A stretch of DNA of 64,000 nt from Flavobacterium sp. LC2016-01 (GTDB lineage Bacteria; Bacteroidota; Bacteroidia; Flavobacteriales; Flavobacteriaceae). Below the pieces are notes generated by a model, which was not told the origin of the DNA, made no database searches, and saw nothing but the letters and a program-made list of their open reading frames with translations. A program made the position numbers and the translations under genes. This document shows positions 41,771-51,762 of the stretch, piece by piece. The DNA lies in the NCBI RefSeq assembly GCF_009711135.1, contig NZ_WMIC01000010.1, positions 124,001-188,000 on the forward strand, in the 5' to 3' direction. The first letter of the stretch is position 1; each line of letters starts with the position of its first letter.

Positions 41771-44569
41771 TTAGTTTTGTTTAGTTTCTCCTCCGCCCAT
41801 TTTGCTGAAATCCCAGCTTACAGAGAACATAAAGTATCTTTGGATAGTCGTATAAGTGCTTTGGCTGATATTTCCATTGAATGCAGTTCGATTAAATCCT
41901 AAATTTTGGTTCAAAAGATCTCGTCCCGTTATAGAAACTCTTAAATTATCTGATTTTAAGAATTTTTTGGTGATAGATGCATTCCAAATAAAACGTTCAA
42001 AACTTTCCTGAATCACTTGCGTTTTTCCATTATATTGATAATTACCATCTGAGCTAATTTCTAGTTTGAAAGGCAATTGTACGCTGGTCCAAAAATTTCC
42101 ATTAAAGCCCCAACCATTACTATCGCTATTTTCGTTGATGCTTGCATCAGCAACATTGTAAGTAGGTCCGAAGCTAGCATTCAAGTTATATTTTTTTTCT
42201 TTATTCTTTGATAAGTTTAAATTAACGGAATAAGTTGAATTTTTAGTTTGATTCAGTTTTGTATTGATATAATTATAGTTTATATTTTTGTTAGCGCTTA
42301 AGCCAATTCCTGCGTTCATGTCTATGGCTTTGATTGTTTTGCCAAAATTACCATTCAAATAATAACTTGTTGCTGCTTTGTCTTTTAGATTTACAAATTG
42401 AGAAATACTTTGTCCTCTATCATTTGTAATCACATTACTTATTATTGGATTTAGCGTGAAATTATACGATCCATTAACCGAAAAATATTGATTGCTAAGT
42501 ACTTTATACGAATAATAACTTCCTCTAAAATTATTTTTAAAAGAAGGATCTAAGTTTGGATTACCCAAAATCGTATTTAATGGGTTTTGATTATTTGGTA
42601 TTGGTTGTATTTGTTCTAATGTTGGCTGATCGTTGTTTCCGTTATATGACAAACGCAGCGATTCTCTTTGTTTAAAATTATATTGATAGCTTATTTGAGG
42701 CATGTAGTTGACAAATTTTCGATCAAAAGAACTATCTCTATAAACATCATATTGTTTAAATTTTACACCACTAAATTTAGATCCAAAATTAAAAACGGTT
42801 TTGTTTTTTTTGTAATTAAAAATCGCTCCAAGTTGATTTATCGTTTGGTCTAATTCATAATTATTACTAAAGATGGAATCCAGAACATTATAATCACCAT
42901 TTGGAGATTGATTAAAAGATTTACGATCAGATTTTCCGTTACTCATGTTGAATCCATAATTAAGAATTAGAGATAGACTTTTGGATAACGGTTCGGTATA
43001 GATTAAATTTGATTTAAAAGCTGTATTCTTAATATTATTGACTTTGTTTTGATCGACTACTTTAGTGCTATCCGGACTAATTACGGATGGTGTAAAAAAT
43101 TCAGCTCTAGAATTTAAATAACCATCACTTTTGCTGTCTGTACTTGATTGGCTTAAATTAAGAGATAATGTTCGGCCCTTTTTTTTAAGTCTTTTGGTTA
43201 ATAAAGTATTAAAATTAAATATTTTATCATCAACGTCGTTTGTAGTTGTCTGGTTCAAATTATTCAACTGGTTACCTTGTTCATCCGTACCTTTTCGCAT
43301 TTCTGCTTCACTTGAATTACTCTTTTTAAATAATCCATCTACATTTAATTTTAAAGTTAAAGTCGTATCAATTTTAATTTCATAAGTTAGATCAAGTTTG
43401 TTTTTAGTCATGTTTTTCTCAAAACTCTTGTCTGAAGTATTATAAATACTGCTAGAACTTAAATTTTGCTGGTTAATATCATTACGATCTCCTGAAAGTT
43501 TGATATCACCAATTTTATAGTTTACATTGATAGATTCTTTGTCGTTGTTCCATTTATTGTCAAAATGTATTCCGCCAGTTTGAGTTACCGGAATTCCTTC
43601 ACCATTAAATTGTCCATCCCAACTGTCAAATTCATCATTTCCAGTGTTTGTAAAATAAATACCGCCGTCATCACTTACTTGATAACTGTTTTGCCCATAT
43701 TTATCTTTATCTCCCCATCCTAATCCTACTTGTCCTGTATTGCCTAAAATACCATAAGCGGCTAGTTTTTTCTTGTCCCAAAACTTATTAAACATGGCTT
43801 GACCTTTGTAAAAATCATTAGTTCCACCTCCGAGTTCTACTTTTCCGAAATAACCATTTTTTTTGTCTTCTTTAAGCTTAACATTCAGCGTTTTGGTTTT
43901 CTGACCATCATCAACTCCTGTAAAAGCAGCTTGATCACTTTTTTTGTCGTACAATTGTACTTTATCAACCATGTCCGCACGTAGATTTTTTGTAACTAAA
44001 GTGGGATCGTCACCAAAAAATTCTTCACCATCAACCAAAACTTTGGTTACAGTTTCGCCTTGAGCGGTAATTTTTCCATCCTTATCGATTTGTATTCCTG
44101 GGAATTGTTTTATCAGATCTTCCACTTTTGCATTAGGTTCTATTTTAAATGCTTTTGGATCAAATTCTAACGTATCTCCTTTGATTTTCATGGCGGCTCT
44201 ATTGCCTTTTATAATTATTTCGGATAGTAATCTTCCTTTATCTTCCAAATTAATTTTACCATAATCCTTGATTAACTTTGTGGAATCAATAGAAAATTGA
44301 TCTACAAAATCAGCAAATTTTGGATAAGAAACCAGTAAAATAAATTTACCGGGTTTAATATTATTCAACTCAAAATAACCATTTTCTTTAGCTCGGGTAA
44401 ATTTTACTAAAATGGAATCTTTTGCTCTTAACAAAGAGACTGATGCTTTTGTTAAAGTAGATTTGTTTACGGTATCTGTTACATACCCTTTAACTGTACC
44501 TGATGTTTGTGCCTGTAAAGTAGTTGATAAAAAAAGAAAGCAACATAATAATAGAATTGTTTGTCTCAT
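41771..44569 (-). CDS. Outer-membrane beta-barrel protein with carboxypeptidase-like domain
   Basis: Outer-membrane protein of 932 aa with a signal peptide (ending LQAQ, residue 21). The N-terminal regulatory-like domain (about 25-110, GTVKGYVTDTVNKSTLTKASVSLLRAKDS, partly quoted) is followed by a plug-like region (KIKGDTLEFDPKAFKIEPNAKVEDLIKQFPGIQIDKDGKI, partly quoted) and an Omp_beta-brl_3 barrel. It lacks the SusC signature and TonB box typical of glycan importers. Partner of the GLPGLI protein; the pair may handle a peptide or lipid ligand, function unknown. Confidence 0.85.
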   Translation of the reverse strand: MRQTILLLCCFLFLSTTLQAQTSGTVKGYVTDTVNKSTLTKASVSLLRAKDSILVKFTRAKENGYFELNNIKPGKFILLVSYPKFADFVDQFSIDSTKLIKDYGKINLEDKGRLLSEIIIKGNRAAMKIKGDTLEFDPKAFKIEPNAKVEDLIKQFPGIQIDKDGKITAQGETVTKVLVDGEEFFGDDPTLVTKNLRADMVDKVQLYDKKSDQAAFTGVDDGQKTKTLNVKLKEDKKNGYFGKVELGGGTNDFYKGQAMFNKFWDKKKLAAYGILGNTGQVGLGWGDKDKYGQNSYQVSDDGGIYFTNTGNDEFDSWDGQFNGEGIPVTQTGGIHFDNKWNNDKESINVNYKIGDIKLSGDRNDINQQNLSSSSIYNTSDKSFEKNMTKNKLDLTYEIKIDTTLTLKLNVDGLFKKSNSSEAEMRKGTDEQGNQLNNLNQTTTNDVDDKIFNFNTLLTKRLKKKGRTLSLNLSQSSTDSKSDGYLNSRAEFFTPSVISPDSTKVVDQNKVNNIKNTAFKSNLIYTEPLSKSLSLILNYGFNMSNGKSDRKSFNQSPNGDYNVLDSIFSNNYELDQTINQLGAIFNYKKNKTVFNFGSKFSGVKFKQYDVYRDSSFDRKFVNYMPQISYQYNFKQRESLRLSYNGNNDQPTLEQIQPIPNNQNPLNTILGNPNLDPSFKNNFRGSYYSYKVLSNQYFSVNGSYNFTLNPIISNVITNDRGQSISQFVNLKDKAATSYYLNGNFGKTIKAIDMNAGIGLSANKNINYNYINTKLNQTKNSTYSVNLNLSKNKEKKYNLNASFGPTYNVADASINENSDSNGWGFNGNFWTSVQLPFKLEISSDGNYQYNGKTQVIQESFERFIWNASITKKFLKSDNLRVSITGRDLLNQNLGFNRTAFNGNISQSTYTTIQRYFMFSVSWDFSKMGGGETKQN

Positions 44570-45051
44570 TAATTGGTTATGGTTTTTTAAAAAAGAGGCA
44601 TAATAGTTCTATTCTATTTTTTGAGAAATAGAAATAAAATGCACTTGTTTTGTGATTTGTTTTGGTTATGGAGTTAGAAGATTGTAGGTTCTATACTAGA
44701 AATTGAAATAGCACTTTTTTATAAAGGTTTGCTGAAGAATAGCGATTTAATTTTATGAAATTCATAATTTTTTTGCGAGGTTTTGATTATTGGCGGTTTG
44801 AATTTTAACGATTTTAATTAGTAATCGTTAGTATAATAGTTAAATGTTAACATGGTTCAAATCTAAGTAAAAATACTACAATGTAAAGAAGGACTTTACT
44901 TTTTTTTAACATAATTAATTATTAACAATCTTGTTTTTTAGCCAATATTGCTTGAATTTCAGTGTGTACTTCTGCTTTGGTTTTTAGATTTCTTTTTATA
45001 ACCAAAGGTCTTGTGCTTCTGGGTCCATTTTTAGGTATGAACTCAAATAAA
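44570..45051. other. Intergenic stretch with an orphan coding-like fragment
   Basis: Mostly AT-rich. On the - strand 44922-45039 reads IPKNGPRSTRPLVIKRNLKT... ending AKKQDC before a stop, which looks protein-like but has no start or identified family. A short + strand hairpin (44883-44899) followed by eight T has no + strand gene within 300 bases upstream. Confidence 0.4.
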
Positions 45052-45082
45052 AACAGAAACTGTTTGAAATTACAGTTTCTGT
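45047..45082 (-). terminator. Terminator of the pirin gene
   Basis: Perfect 11-bp stem (45053-45063 and 45072-45082), 8-nt loop, followed on the - strand by a U-rich run. It lies 51 bases past the pirin stop codon. Confidence 0.75.
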
Positions 45083-45133
45083 CATAGAATTATGGAGCAT
45101 TTTTTTTCCAGAACGAACATGTAAAATATTTAA

Positions 45134-46009
45134 TTACATAGTCATTGGAACTTCCATTAAAAGTATTTCTGAATGATCATTCTGAGATTGAACGTCAAGA
45201 GTTTCTATGTTCCAAATTCCGAGGCCGTCCCTTTCATTTAGAAGTGAATCGTTTACAATAAAACTGCCTTTTATTATAAAGGCATAAACGCCGTTTCCTG
45301 TTTTTTTAATTTTGTAGGTACTCTTGTGTTTATTATCAAAGACACCGAGATGAAACCAGGCTTGCTGATGTATCCATACGCCCTCATCTTTTGCGTTAGG
45401 CGATAAAATCTGCTGAAATTTATTGTGACGGTCTTTCAGATTCAAACTGATCTGGTCGTATCTCGGAATTACATTTTTTTTATTTGGGTATAGCCAAATC
45501 TGAAGAAATTTAACTGGTTTATCTCCATTATTGTTAAATTCACTATGATAAATTCCAGTACCGGCGCTCATGACCTGAATATCACCTTTCTTGATAATAG
45601 CAACATTATTCATACTGTCTTTGTGCTGCAGATCGCCTTCAAGAGGAATCGAAATAATTTCCATATTATCATGAGGATGTGTCCCGAATCCTTGTGAGGG
45701 ATCTACAACATCATCATTGAGTACGCGAAGTACTCCAAAGTGCATTCGCTCAGGATTATAGTAGGAAGCAAAACTAAAAGTCTGATGTGTATCAAGCCAG
45801 CCATGGTTGGCATGTCCTCTGGATTGTGCTTTATGCAGAACAGAATTTTCAGTGACAGGTGTATCGTCTGAGGGCAGGTGGTTAAAGCCGACCGGCTCTA
45901 AGGGTTTAATCTCGTCGATATCATTCTTCATAATATTGGCAACTGCAGTCGAGGCCACAAACATTCCTGTTCCCAAAAGGCCTTTTTTAATAAAATCTTT
46001 TCTGTCCAT
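45134..46009 (-). CDS. Pirin-family cupin protein with exported N-terminus
   Basis: Bicupin of 291 aa. The core (about 55-285) shows the pirin pattern FGTHPHDNMEIISIPLEGDLQHKDSMNN (partly quoted), with metal ligands His and Glu, and AGTGIYHSEFN. YhhW-like pirins act as quercetin dioxygenases or metal-binding redox sensors. The N-terminal extension MDRKDFIKKGLLGTGMFVASTAVA resembles a Tat signal, with Arg-Lys in place of Arg-Arg, which most pirins lack. The gene follows a Crp/Fnr regulator by 81 bases in the same direction, suggesting linked control. Confidence 0.83.
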   Translation of the reverse strand: MDRKDFIKKGLLGTGMFVASTAVANIMKNDIDEIKPLEPVGFNHLPSDDTPVTENSVLHKAQSRGHANHGWLDTHQTFSFASYYNPERMHFGVLRVLNDDVVDPSQGFGTHPHDNMEIISIPLEGDLQHKDSMNNVAIIKKGDIQVMSAGTGIYHSEFNNNGDKPVKFLQIWLYPNKKNVIPRYDQISLNLKDRHNKFQQILSPNAKDEGVWIHQQAWFHLGVFDNKHKSTYKIKKTGNGVYAFIIKGSFIVNDSLLNERDGLGIWNIETLDVQSQNDHSEILLMEVPMTM

Positions 46010-46090
46010 AGTGATAAGTGTTTAATTGCAAAAGCAAATTTCATTTATAAAAAATACCTGAGCATTGAACTGGGACAAGATTTTTAAAAA

Positions 46091-46672
46091 TCAGGACTTG
46101 AGTTTTCTTGTTCTGATTTTTGAAAGAAATTCAGGAGAAATACCAAGATAAGAAGCAATGTAATGTTGTGCTACACGAAGTGGAATCGTAGGATATGCTT
46201 TAAGAAATTCATCATATTTTTGTTCCGCAGTGAGCGTTATGTTGTTGAGCAAACGATTTTGAGTTACAGCCTGATGACGTTGCATTAGAATGCGAAAGGC
46301 TCTTTCAAACTTTGGAGCCTGTTCAAAAAGCTGTTCTTTTGTTTCGGGGCTGAACATTAAAAAATCAGAATTTTCAAGCGTTTCTATAAAAATTTGACTG
46401 GGTTCAGTTTCATAGATGCTAAAGGATATATCACTTATCCATGAATTTTCTACTGCAAACTGTAAAATCACCTCAAATCCATTTTTATCGATATAATATT
46501 TTCTGACACAACCTCGGACTACAAATGCCTCAAAAGTACATCTCTCACCCCTTTGAAGCATAATTGTTTTTTTGGGGATTTGTTTGGAGGACAATAAAGA
46601 ATTAAAAATATCTAATTCTTCTTGCGTAAAGTTCACATATCTTGAAATTGCAGTATTAATTTGTGTAAACAT
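46091..46672 (-). CDS. Crp/Fnr-family regulator
   Basis: Transcription regulator of 193 aa. The N-terminal cyclic-nucleotide-like beta-roll (about 20-115, LQRGERCTFEAFVVRGCVRKYYIDKNGFEVILQFAVENSW, partly quoted) is followed by a dimerisation helix and a short HTH (LRVAQHYIASYLGISPEFLSKIRTRKL). There are no Fe-S cysteine clusters. This short Bacteroidota subtype usually controls a neighbouring detoxification gene; here the pirin lies directly downstream. Effector unknown. Confidence 0.83.
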   Translation of the reverse strand: MFTQINTAISRYVNFTQEELDIFNSLLSSKQIPKKTIMLQRGERCTFEAFVVRGCVRKYYIDKNGFEVILQFAVENSWISDISFSIYETEPSQIFIETLENSDFLMFSPETKEQLFEQAPKFERAFRILMQRHQAVTQNRLLNNITLTAEQKYDEFLKAYPTIPLRVAQHYIASYLGISPEFLSKIRTRKLKS

Positions 46673-46781
46673 TATTTAATTAATTTGTCCGTCTGTAAAA
46701 TTAAGATAATGAAGCAGTATAAAAAGGTTAAAAAATAATAATTAACGGAAATTCAATTTTATTAAATTGATATCACAGAAT

Positions 46782-49235
46782 CTAATTTTTTGGATGTGCC
46801 TGATCAGTTTTATTTGTAATTAAAATAGTTTTTTCAAAGCTTAACTGTAATAACGTTCCATTTTTGTTTTCAATAGAAAAATGAGCCTTTAAGTCATCAC
46901 ATAACCATTTGATTAGATTTATTCCAAATGAGTTATTGTTTTCGACATTTGAATTAAAACGAATTCCTATACCATTATCTTGAATAGTCAGTAAATATTG
47001 ATTCGAAGTGGGTGAAAGCAATGTTATTGCAATTATACCGTCTCTATTATTTGGAAATGCATATTTAAGAGCGTTAGTAATAGCTTCGTTTATAATTAAA
47101 CCTAACGGAACAGCTTGGGTAACATCTAGCTCGACTTCTTCAATGTTTAATTTAAAACTAATATGCTGTTTTGAATCGAATGAATCTTTTAAATATTCAA
47201 CTAATTCCCTAATATAGATTGGCATATTGATAGTAGAAACATTTTCAGACATAAAAAGTTTCTGATGAATTAATGACATGGCAAGAATCCTGTTTTGACT
47301 GTTTTTAATGGTTGTTAATGCTATTTCATTATCAACAAATGAAGATTGTAAATTAAGTAAACTGATTACCATTTGAAGGTTGTTTTTTACTCTATGGTGA
47401 ATTTCTTTCAACAGCAATCGGTTTTCATCAAGTAAGTGCTTCAGGTTTGTATTCTGAAAATTAATTTCTTTTTCTTTAATTTCTAGTTTCTTATGATTTT
47501 TTTGTTTCAGTAAATATTGATTGTATAATAATATAATAATTATCAGGAGAAGGAAAATTGATCCTATCGACAAATTGTTTAAAAGTTTTGATTTCGCTAT
47601 TTTAGTTTCCTGTAATTTGGTTTGTAACTCTAAAGTTTGAATGTTTTCTTTATCTTTTAAAGTTTCATACTGAATTTTTAATTCTTCAATCTGCCTGTTC
47701 TTTCCTATATTAAATAATGAGTCATTAATTCGTGTATAGTTTAAATGATGTCTAATAGAAGAAGGATAGTTTCCAGTTAGAGAATCAAGTTTGTATAAAG
47801 CTAACTCTAACATTTGAGGCTGATAGTTCTGCTTTGTTTTTTCATTGAACGAAAGAACTTTGTCAGCAAGGAGTTTAGCTTTAACCGAATTTCCTTTTTT
47901 TACATAAAATATTGACATTGATAAATAACCGAAGCAGGCGTTCACAGCAGTTTTTGGCGACAAGAGATTATCAGCATATTTTTCCATTTGGATGTAATAT
48001 TTTTCAGCAGCTGACATATTGCCTAATTTCTCATAAGTTGTTGCTTTAGTGTACAAAACAAGATAATTATCTAATTCATTTTTAGGAGGATACAATTCAG
48101 TTGTTTTTATGATATAATTGAGTGCTTCTTTGTATCTTTTATTTTTAGAAAGACATTCATTAATTAAGATAAAACCTTTATAGTAACTTCCGCTATTAAT
48201 ATTTTTTTGACCTATCTCGAAGGCTTTTTTGTAAATTTCAATTGCTTCGTCAATATGCCCCATGTGGTCGTAAGTGTTCCCTAATCGCAAATAGAAATTA
48301 TCACCACAAATCAGGTCATTTGTAGCTTCCATTGTTTTAATACTTGCAATGGAATAATATAGCGCCTTATTTAGATTAAATTTTTCAGTGTAGATATAAG
48401 CAAGTGGTGCTGTAGTGTAATGAAGATGTTTAAATCCTATTTTTTTTTGAAGAGCGAAACAATTGAAAAGTTCTTTTTCTGCCAATTCCATTTTTCCTGT
48501 CCAAAAATGAACAGTAAGTAACTTCATTTGCATTTCTATTTCAAGTTCTTTTTCTCCTATTGATTTATAAAGCAACATGGCCTCTGACAATACTTTTTCT
48601 TTATCTGCTTCAAACAATGGAAGGTATGTTCCTTCATTATTTAACGCATCTGCTAAAGTTTTCCGATTGTTTAATTTTCTGCTTTCCGTCACTATATTGG
48701 AAAAGATATTTTTGCTCTCAGCAACGTTATGAGTTTGAACATAATATTTTCCAAGCAAAATGGTACTTTGTCTTTGCCATTTTGGTATGCCAAGCGATTC
48801 ACTTATTTGATCCGCTTGTTTAAAGAATTGAAAAGTATTTTGAAGATCTTCTTTTTTTTCGCCTGCTTTATAAAGGAAATGGTATCCCAGATGCAGCAGT
48901 AATTTTAAACGGTCTGTTTCTTTTAGTTTTGGAAGTATTTTTTTTGCTGCTGTTATATTGTTTTGATCAATTAATTTATCTCCAGGCAAGTGTTTTCCAT
49001 CACTATAAGCTTCCTCATAAAGTATTGATACTGGAACTTTATTGTATGTACAGGCTAGTATCATTGTGCTGTCAACGTCTACAAAACCTTGATTGGAAGA
49101 ATATATGTACATCCCAGTACTTTTAATCAGCAGCTTTGTTTTTTTTAGATCGTAATTTACATACGGATTATTTATTTGGGCGTAACTCTGAAACGTGATT
49201 GTTATAACAAAACTTAAAAGGTACAGTGCTTTCAT
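46782..49235 (-). CDS. TPR-containing sensor histidine kinase (HisKA_2)
   Basis: Sensor kinase of 817 aa. A signal peptide (1-19) leads into a periplasmic TPR array (about 60-510), then one membrane helix (about 550-572, IGSIFLLLIIIILLYNQY), a short coiled coil, the HisKA_2 phosphoacceptor segment LLKEIHHRVKNNLQM (His613/614), and a HATPase_c domain with INEAITNALKYAF (N box), QDNGIGI (G1) and FGINLIKWL. It senses an unknown envelope or nutrient cue. The NtrC-type response regulator directly upstream on the same strand is a plausible partner. Confidence 0.87.
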   Translation of the reverse strand: MKALYLLSFVITITFQSYAQINNPYVNYDLKKTKLLIKSTGMYIYSSNQGFVDVDSTMILACTYNKVPVSILYEEAYSDGKHLPGDKLIDQNNITAAKKILPKLKETDRLKLLLHLGYHFLYKAGEKKEDLQNTFQFFKQADQISESLGIPKWQRQSTILLGKYYVQTHNVAESKNIFSNIVTESRKLNNRKTLADALNNEGTYLPLFEADKEKVLSEAMLLYKSIGEKELEIEMQMKLLTVHFWTGKMELAEKELFNCFALQKKIGFKHLHYTTAPLAYIYTEKFNLNKALYYSIASIKTMEATNDLICGDNFYLRLGNTYDHMGHIDEAIEIYKKAFEIGQKNINSGSYYKGFILINECLSKNKRYKEALNYIIKTTELYPPKNELDNYLVLYTKATTYEKLGNMSAAEKYYIQMEKYADNLLSPKTAVNACFGYLSMSIFYVKKGNSVKAKLLADKVLSFNEKTKQNYQPQMLELALYKLDSLTGNYPSSIRHHLNYTRINDSLFNIGKNRQIEELKIQYETLKDKENIQTLELQTKLQETKIAKSKLLNNLSIGSIFLLLIIIILLYNQYLLKQKNHKKLEIKEKEINFQNTNLKHLLDENRLLLKEIHHRVKNNLQMVISLLNLQSSFVDNEIALTTIKNSQNRILAMSLIHQKLFMSENVSTINMPIYIRELVEYLKDSFDSKQHISFKLNIEEVELDVTQAVPLGLIINEAITNALKYAFPNNRDGIIAITLLSPTSNQYLLTIQDNGIGIRFNSNVENNNSFGINLIKWLCDDLKAHFSIENKNGTLLQLSFEKTILITNKTDQAHPKN

Positions 49236-49522
49236 CTTATTTGTCAGAATTCAATTGGCTTGCGAATAAATTATTTTTGCTTTGAAAAGAATTGGGTTTT
49301 ATAAAAATAATCATTTAAGATGAAAAAGTATCAAAAGCAAGATGTAATGCTCAAATATACAGGTCATTGTCAAATTTTTAAGGTTATTACTATAATTTAT
49401 AAGATTAAAAAAAATAACAAGACTCCGAATAACATTCGGCTATGCAGAAAGGTGAAGCAAATTTAGATCATCAAGAACTGACTTTCAATGATGAGAATGT
49501 TCGTATTTGCCTTTTTTTAAAA
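49236..49522 (-). other. Gap between kinase and response regulator
   Basis: No gene. A small perfect dyad CCGAAT-AAC-ATTCGG (49426-49440) followed on the - strand by a T-rich stretch could be a weak terminator for the response regulator. Confidence 0.4.
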
Positions 49523-50893
49523 TTAAAAGTGTTCGTGAGAGATGCCTAGTTTTTTCATTTTAGCATAAAGAGTGGTAGGGTTTACTTTTAGTATTTCTGC
49601 TGCTCCTCCAGGTCCGTATACTTTACCATTGCACGCTTGTAGCACCTGCATGATATGATTTCGTTCCATATCCTGCAAGGACTGGAGATCACCTTTTTCT
49701 GTAGCTGTGTGAGGTAAATCAGAAATTATCGGTATGTTGATTTGGGTAATCTCGTCTCCTGTGGCAAGCAAGGTACTGCGTTCAATAAGATGCTCTAGCT
49801 CACGAATGTTGCCAGGCCAATTATGGTTTTTTAATTGTTCGAGTACTGCAGGAGAAAAACCTTTGATATTTTTCTCATAGCCTATGGCGAATTTTTCAAG
49901 GAAATACATCGCGAGTTCTTTTATATCTTCTTTTCTTTCGCGCAGTGGAGGAAGTTCTATAGGAAATACATTAAGCCTATAATATAAATCGAGTCTGAAA
50001 TGGCCTTCGGCAACCTCACGCTCAAGGTTTTTATTAGTGGCTGTAATGATTCGGACATCAACTTTTATGGTTTTATCGCCACTAATGCGTTCAATTTCTT
50101 TTTCTTGAAGTACCCGCAGAAGTTTCGCCTGAGCTTCGAGAGGAAGTTCTCCAATTTCATCAAGAAAAAGCGTTCCTCCATTTGCCTGTTCAAACTTGCC
50201 AATTCTTTGTGAATCAGCTCCTGTAAATGCTCCTTTTTCATATCCAAACAGCTCTGATTCAAGTAGTGAAAATGGAAGCGCTGCGCAATTTATTATTACC
50301 AAAGGTTTGTTTTTGCGTTGTGAATTTTCATGAATGACATGCGCAACTCTTTCTTTGCCTGTACCGCTTTCACCTGTAATCAGTACTGATGTTTCAGTTG
50401 GCGCAACAATGTTTATTTTTGAAAATATTTCGCTTAATAAAGGACTCTTTCCAATAATCCCCTCAAATACGGCTGATTGTGTCTCATTTCCAGTTAAATA
50501 TTTTTTAGTTTGATTTTCCACAATATGTCGGTATCTGGCAATATCCAGCATCACCAGTAAATCCCTATGTCTGAAAGGTTTTACCAAGAAACCATAAGGC
50601 TCTGTTTTTTTTACAGCTTCCAGAGTTGACAGGTCAGTATTTGCGGAGATAAACAAGAATGGCGTTTTACAATTTTTTAATTCTAATGCAAGGTCTATTC
50701 CTGTTTCTTCACCTTGAAGTATAATATCCAGAAGTACCCAGTCAGGCTTATCATTGGTTATCAATACCCTCGCTTGCTCAACAGATGATGCTATACCAAC
50801 TACAGTGTAACCATTTTTTTGTAATAGCATTTTGAGGTCGATGGCCACGATATATTCATCCTCAACAATTAATATTTTTTGCATATCTTCCAT
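49523..50893 (-). CDS. NtrC-type sigma-54 response regulator
   Basis: Response regulator of 456 aa. The REC domain (about 5-120) has the phospho-acceptor Asp56 in WVLLDIIL and Lys105 in LVKPF. The AAA+ domain is complete: GESGTGK (174-180), GAFTGA (221-226), LFLDEIGEL (242-250) and the R-finger region RLDLYYRLNVFPI. The Fis-type HTH is at the C-terminus (GPGGAAEILKVNPTTLYAKMKKLGIS, partly quoted). It should activate sigma-54 promoters after phosphorylation. The TPR kinase lies next door. Target promoters were not found in the window by eye. Confidence 0.9.
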   Translation of the reverse strand: MEDMQKILIVEDEYIVAIDLKMLLQKNGYTVVGIASSVEQARVLITNDKPDWVLLDIILQGEETGIDLALELKNCKTPFLFISANTDLSTLEAVKKTEPYGFLVKPFRHRDLLVMLDIARYRHIVENQTKKYLTGNETQSAVFEGIIGKSPLLSEIFSKINIVAPTETSVLITGESGTGKERVAHVIHENSQRKNKPLVIINCAALPFSLLESELFGYEKGAFTGADSQRIGKFEQANGGTLFLDEIGELPLEAQAKLLRVLQEKEIERISGDKTIKVDVRIITATNKNLEREVAEGHFRLDLYYRLNVFPIELPPLRERKEDIKELAMYFLEKFAIGYEKNIKGFSPAVLEQLKNHNWPGNIRELEHLIERSTLLATGDEITQINIPIISDLPHTATEKGDLQSLQDMERNHIMQVLQACNGKVYGPGGAAEILKVNPTTLYAKMKKLGISHEHF

Positions 50894-51559
50894 CTTATAG
50901 TTGGGACTTAAATGCGAGTTTTTTTTATAAAGTTAAATTTTATTATTATATATTAAAAGTTTTAAGCAGTTGTTTCATTGGACTAAACCTTAAAGGTTTT
51001 TGTTCACAAAATTCAAACAAAACTTCTAGGAATTTAGTTTTTATTTCATGACAACAGGTTCCAATTGTCAAACACTAGACTTGTCTGGTGGAAAGGCGAA
51101 TAATTTAAGATAATCCTGTTGAGTGCTTATCACTAAATTTACAGCATATTGTTCCATATAGCTATTCTAAAAAACAACAACAACTATTCGTTTCTTTAAT
51201 AACTTACGGAGTCTTTATTTGTAAGTAAAATATTTTTTGAGGGTGTTTTATGCAGCAGTGTAAAATTAGTTTTGGTAAATGTCTGCTCTTATATTTTTAG
51301 TACTAAGATAATAAAGTTCGCTCTTGAAAAAATGTCGAAAAAAGACATTTAATTATAAAAATTAAAGATTTCTTTCTTAAGTAGATTTGCTGCTATTATA
51401 ATTCATTGGTGTTTTTTTAATTGAAACTAAAAAGATTTGTTCATTTTGCTGATCATTGCCATGAGGAATAACCTTTAAATTTTATAATTAAAATGACGAA
51501 TTATACAGATTTGAAAATCTGGAGTTTAATTAATTTTAGTGAATTATAAACTTAGTGAT
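50894..51559. other. Long gene-free control region
   Basis: No gene recognised. Dyads noted: AAATGTC-N7-GACATTT at 51330-51350, and CAGATTT-GA-AAATCTG at 51506-51521, about 40 bases before the small gene at 51560, where it could be an operator or RBS-masking hairpin. No GG-N10-GC sigma-54 site was convincing. Confidence 0.45.
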
Positions 51560-51754
51560 ATGAACTCAAAAAATCAAAATCAGAAGAAGACCCAAAAAAG
51601 CGGTTCTGATCATCGAAGTGATATGAGGAAACATCAATATAAAGATCATGATGAAATTTTAACAAACGACGAAAATTACGATGTTGACACTCATAAGTTT
51701 AAAGGTGAAAAGCCAGATTTCGATGATCAGTTGAATAATGAAGAAAAAAAATAA
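51560..51754 (+). CDS. Small, highly charged, probably disordered protein
   Basis: I do not recognise this gene. It encodes 64 aa from ATG 51560 (a GTG 7 codons upstream is less likely). Composition is dominated by Lys, Asp, Asn, Glu, Gln and His with no hydrophobic core (NQNQKKTQKSGSDHRSDMRKHQYKDHDEIL, partly quoted), which predicts disorder. A perfect terminator begins 9 bases after the stop and a dyad precedes it, so it has the layout of a monocistronic stress-type gene. Role unknown; hydrophilin-like protection is only a guess. Confidence 0.6.
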   Translation: MNSKNQNQKKTQKSGSDHRSDMRKHQYKDHDEILTNDENYDVDTHKFKGEKPDFDDQLNNEEKK

Positions 51755-51762
51755 AACCTGAC

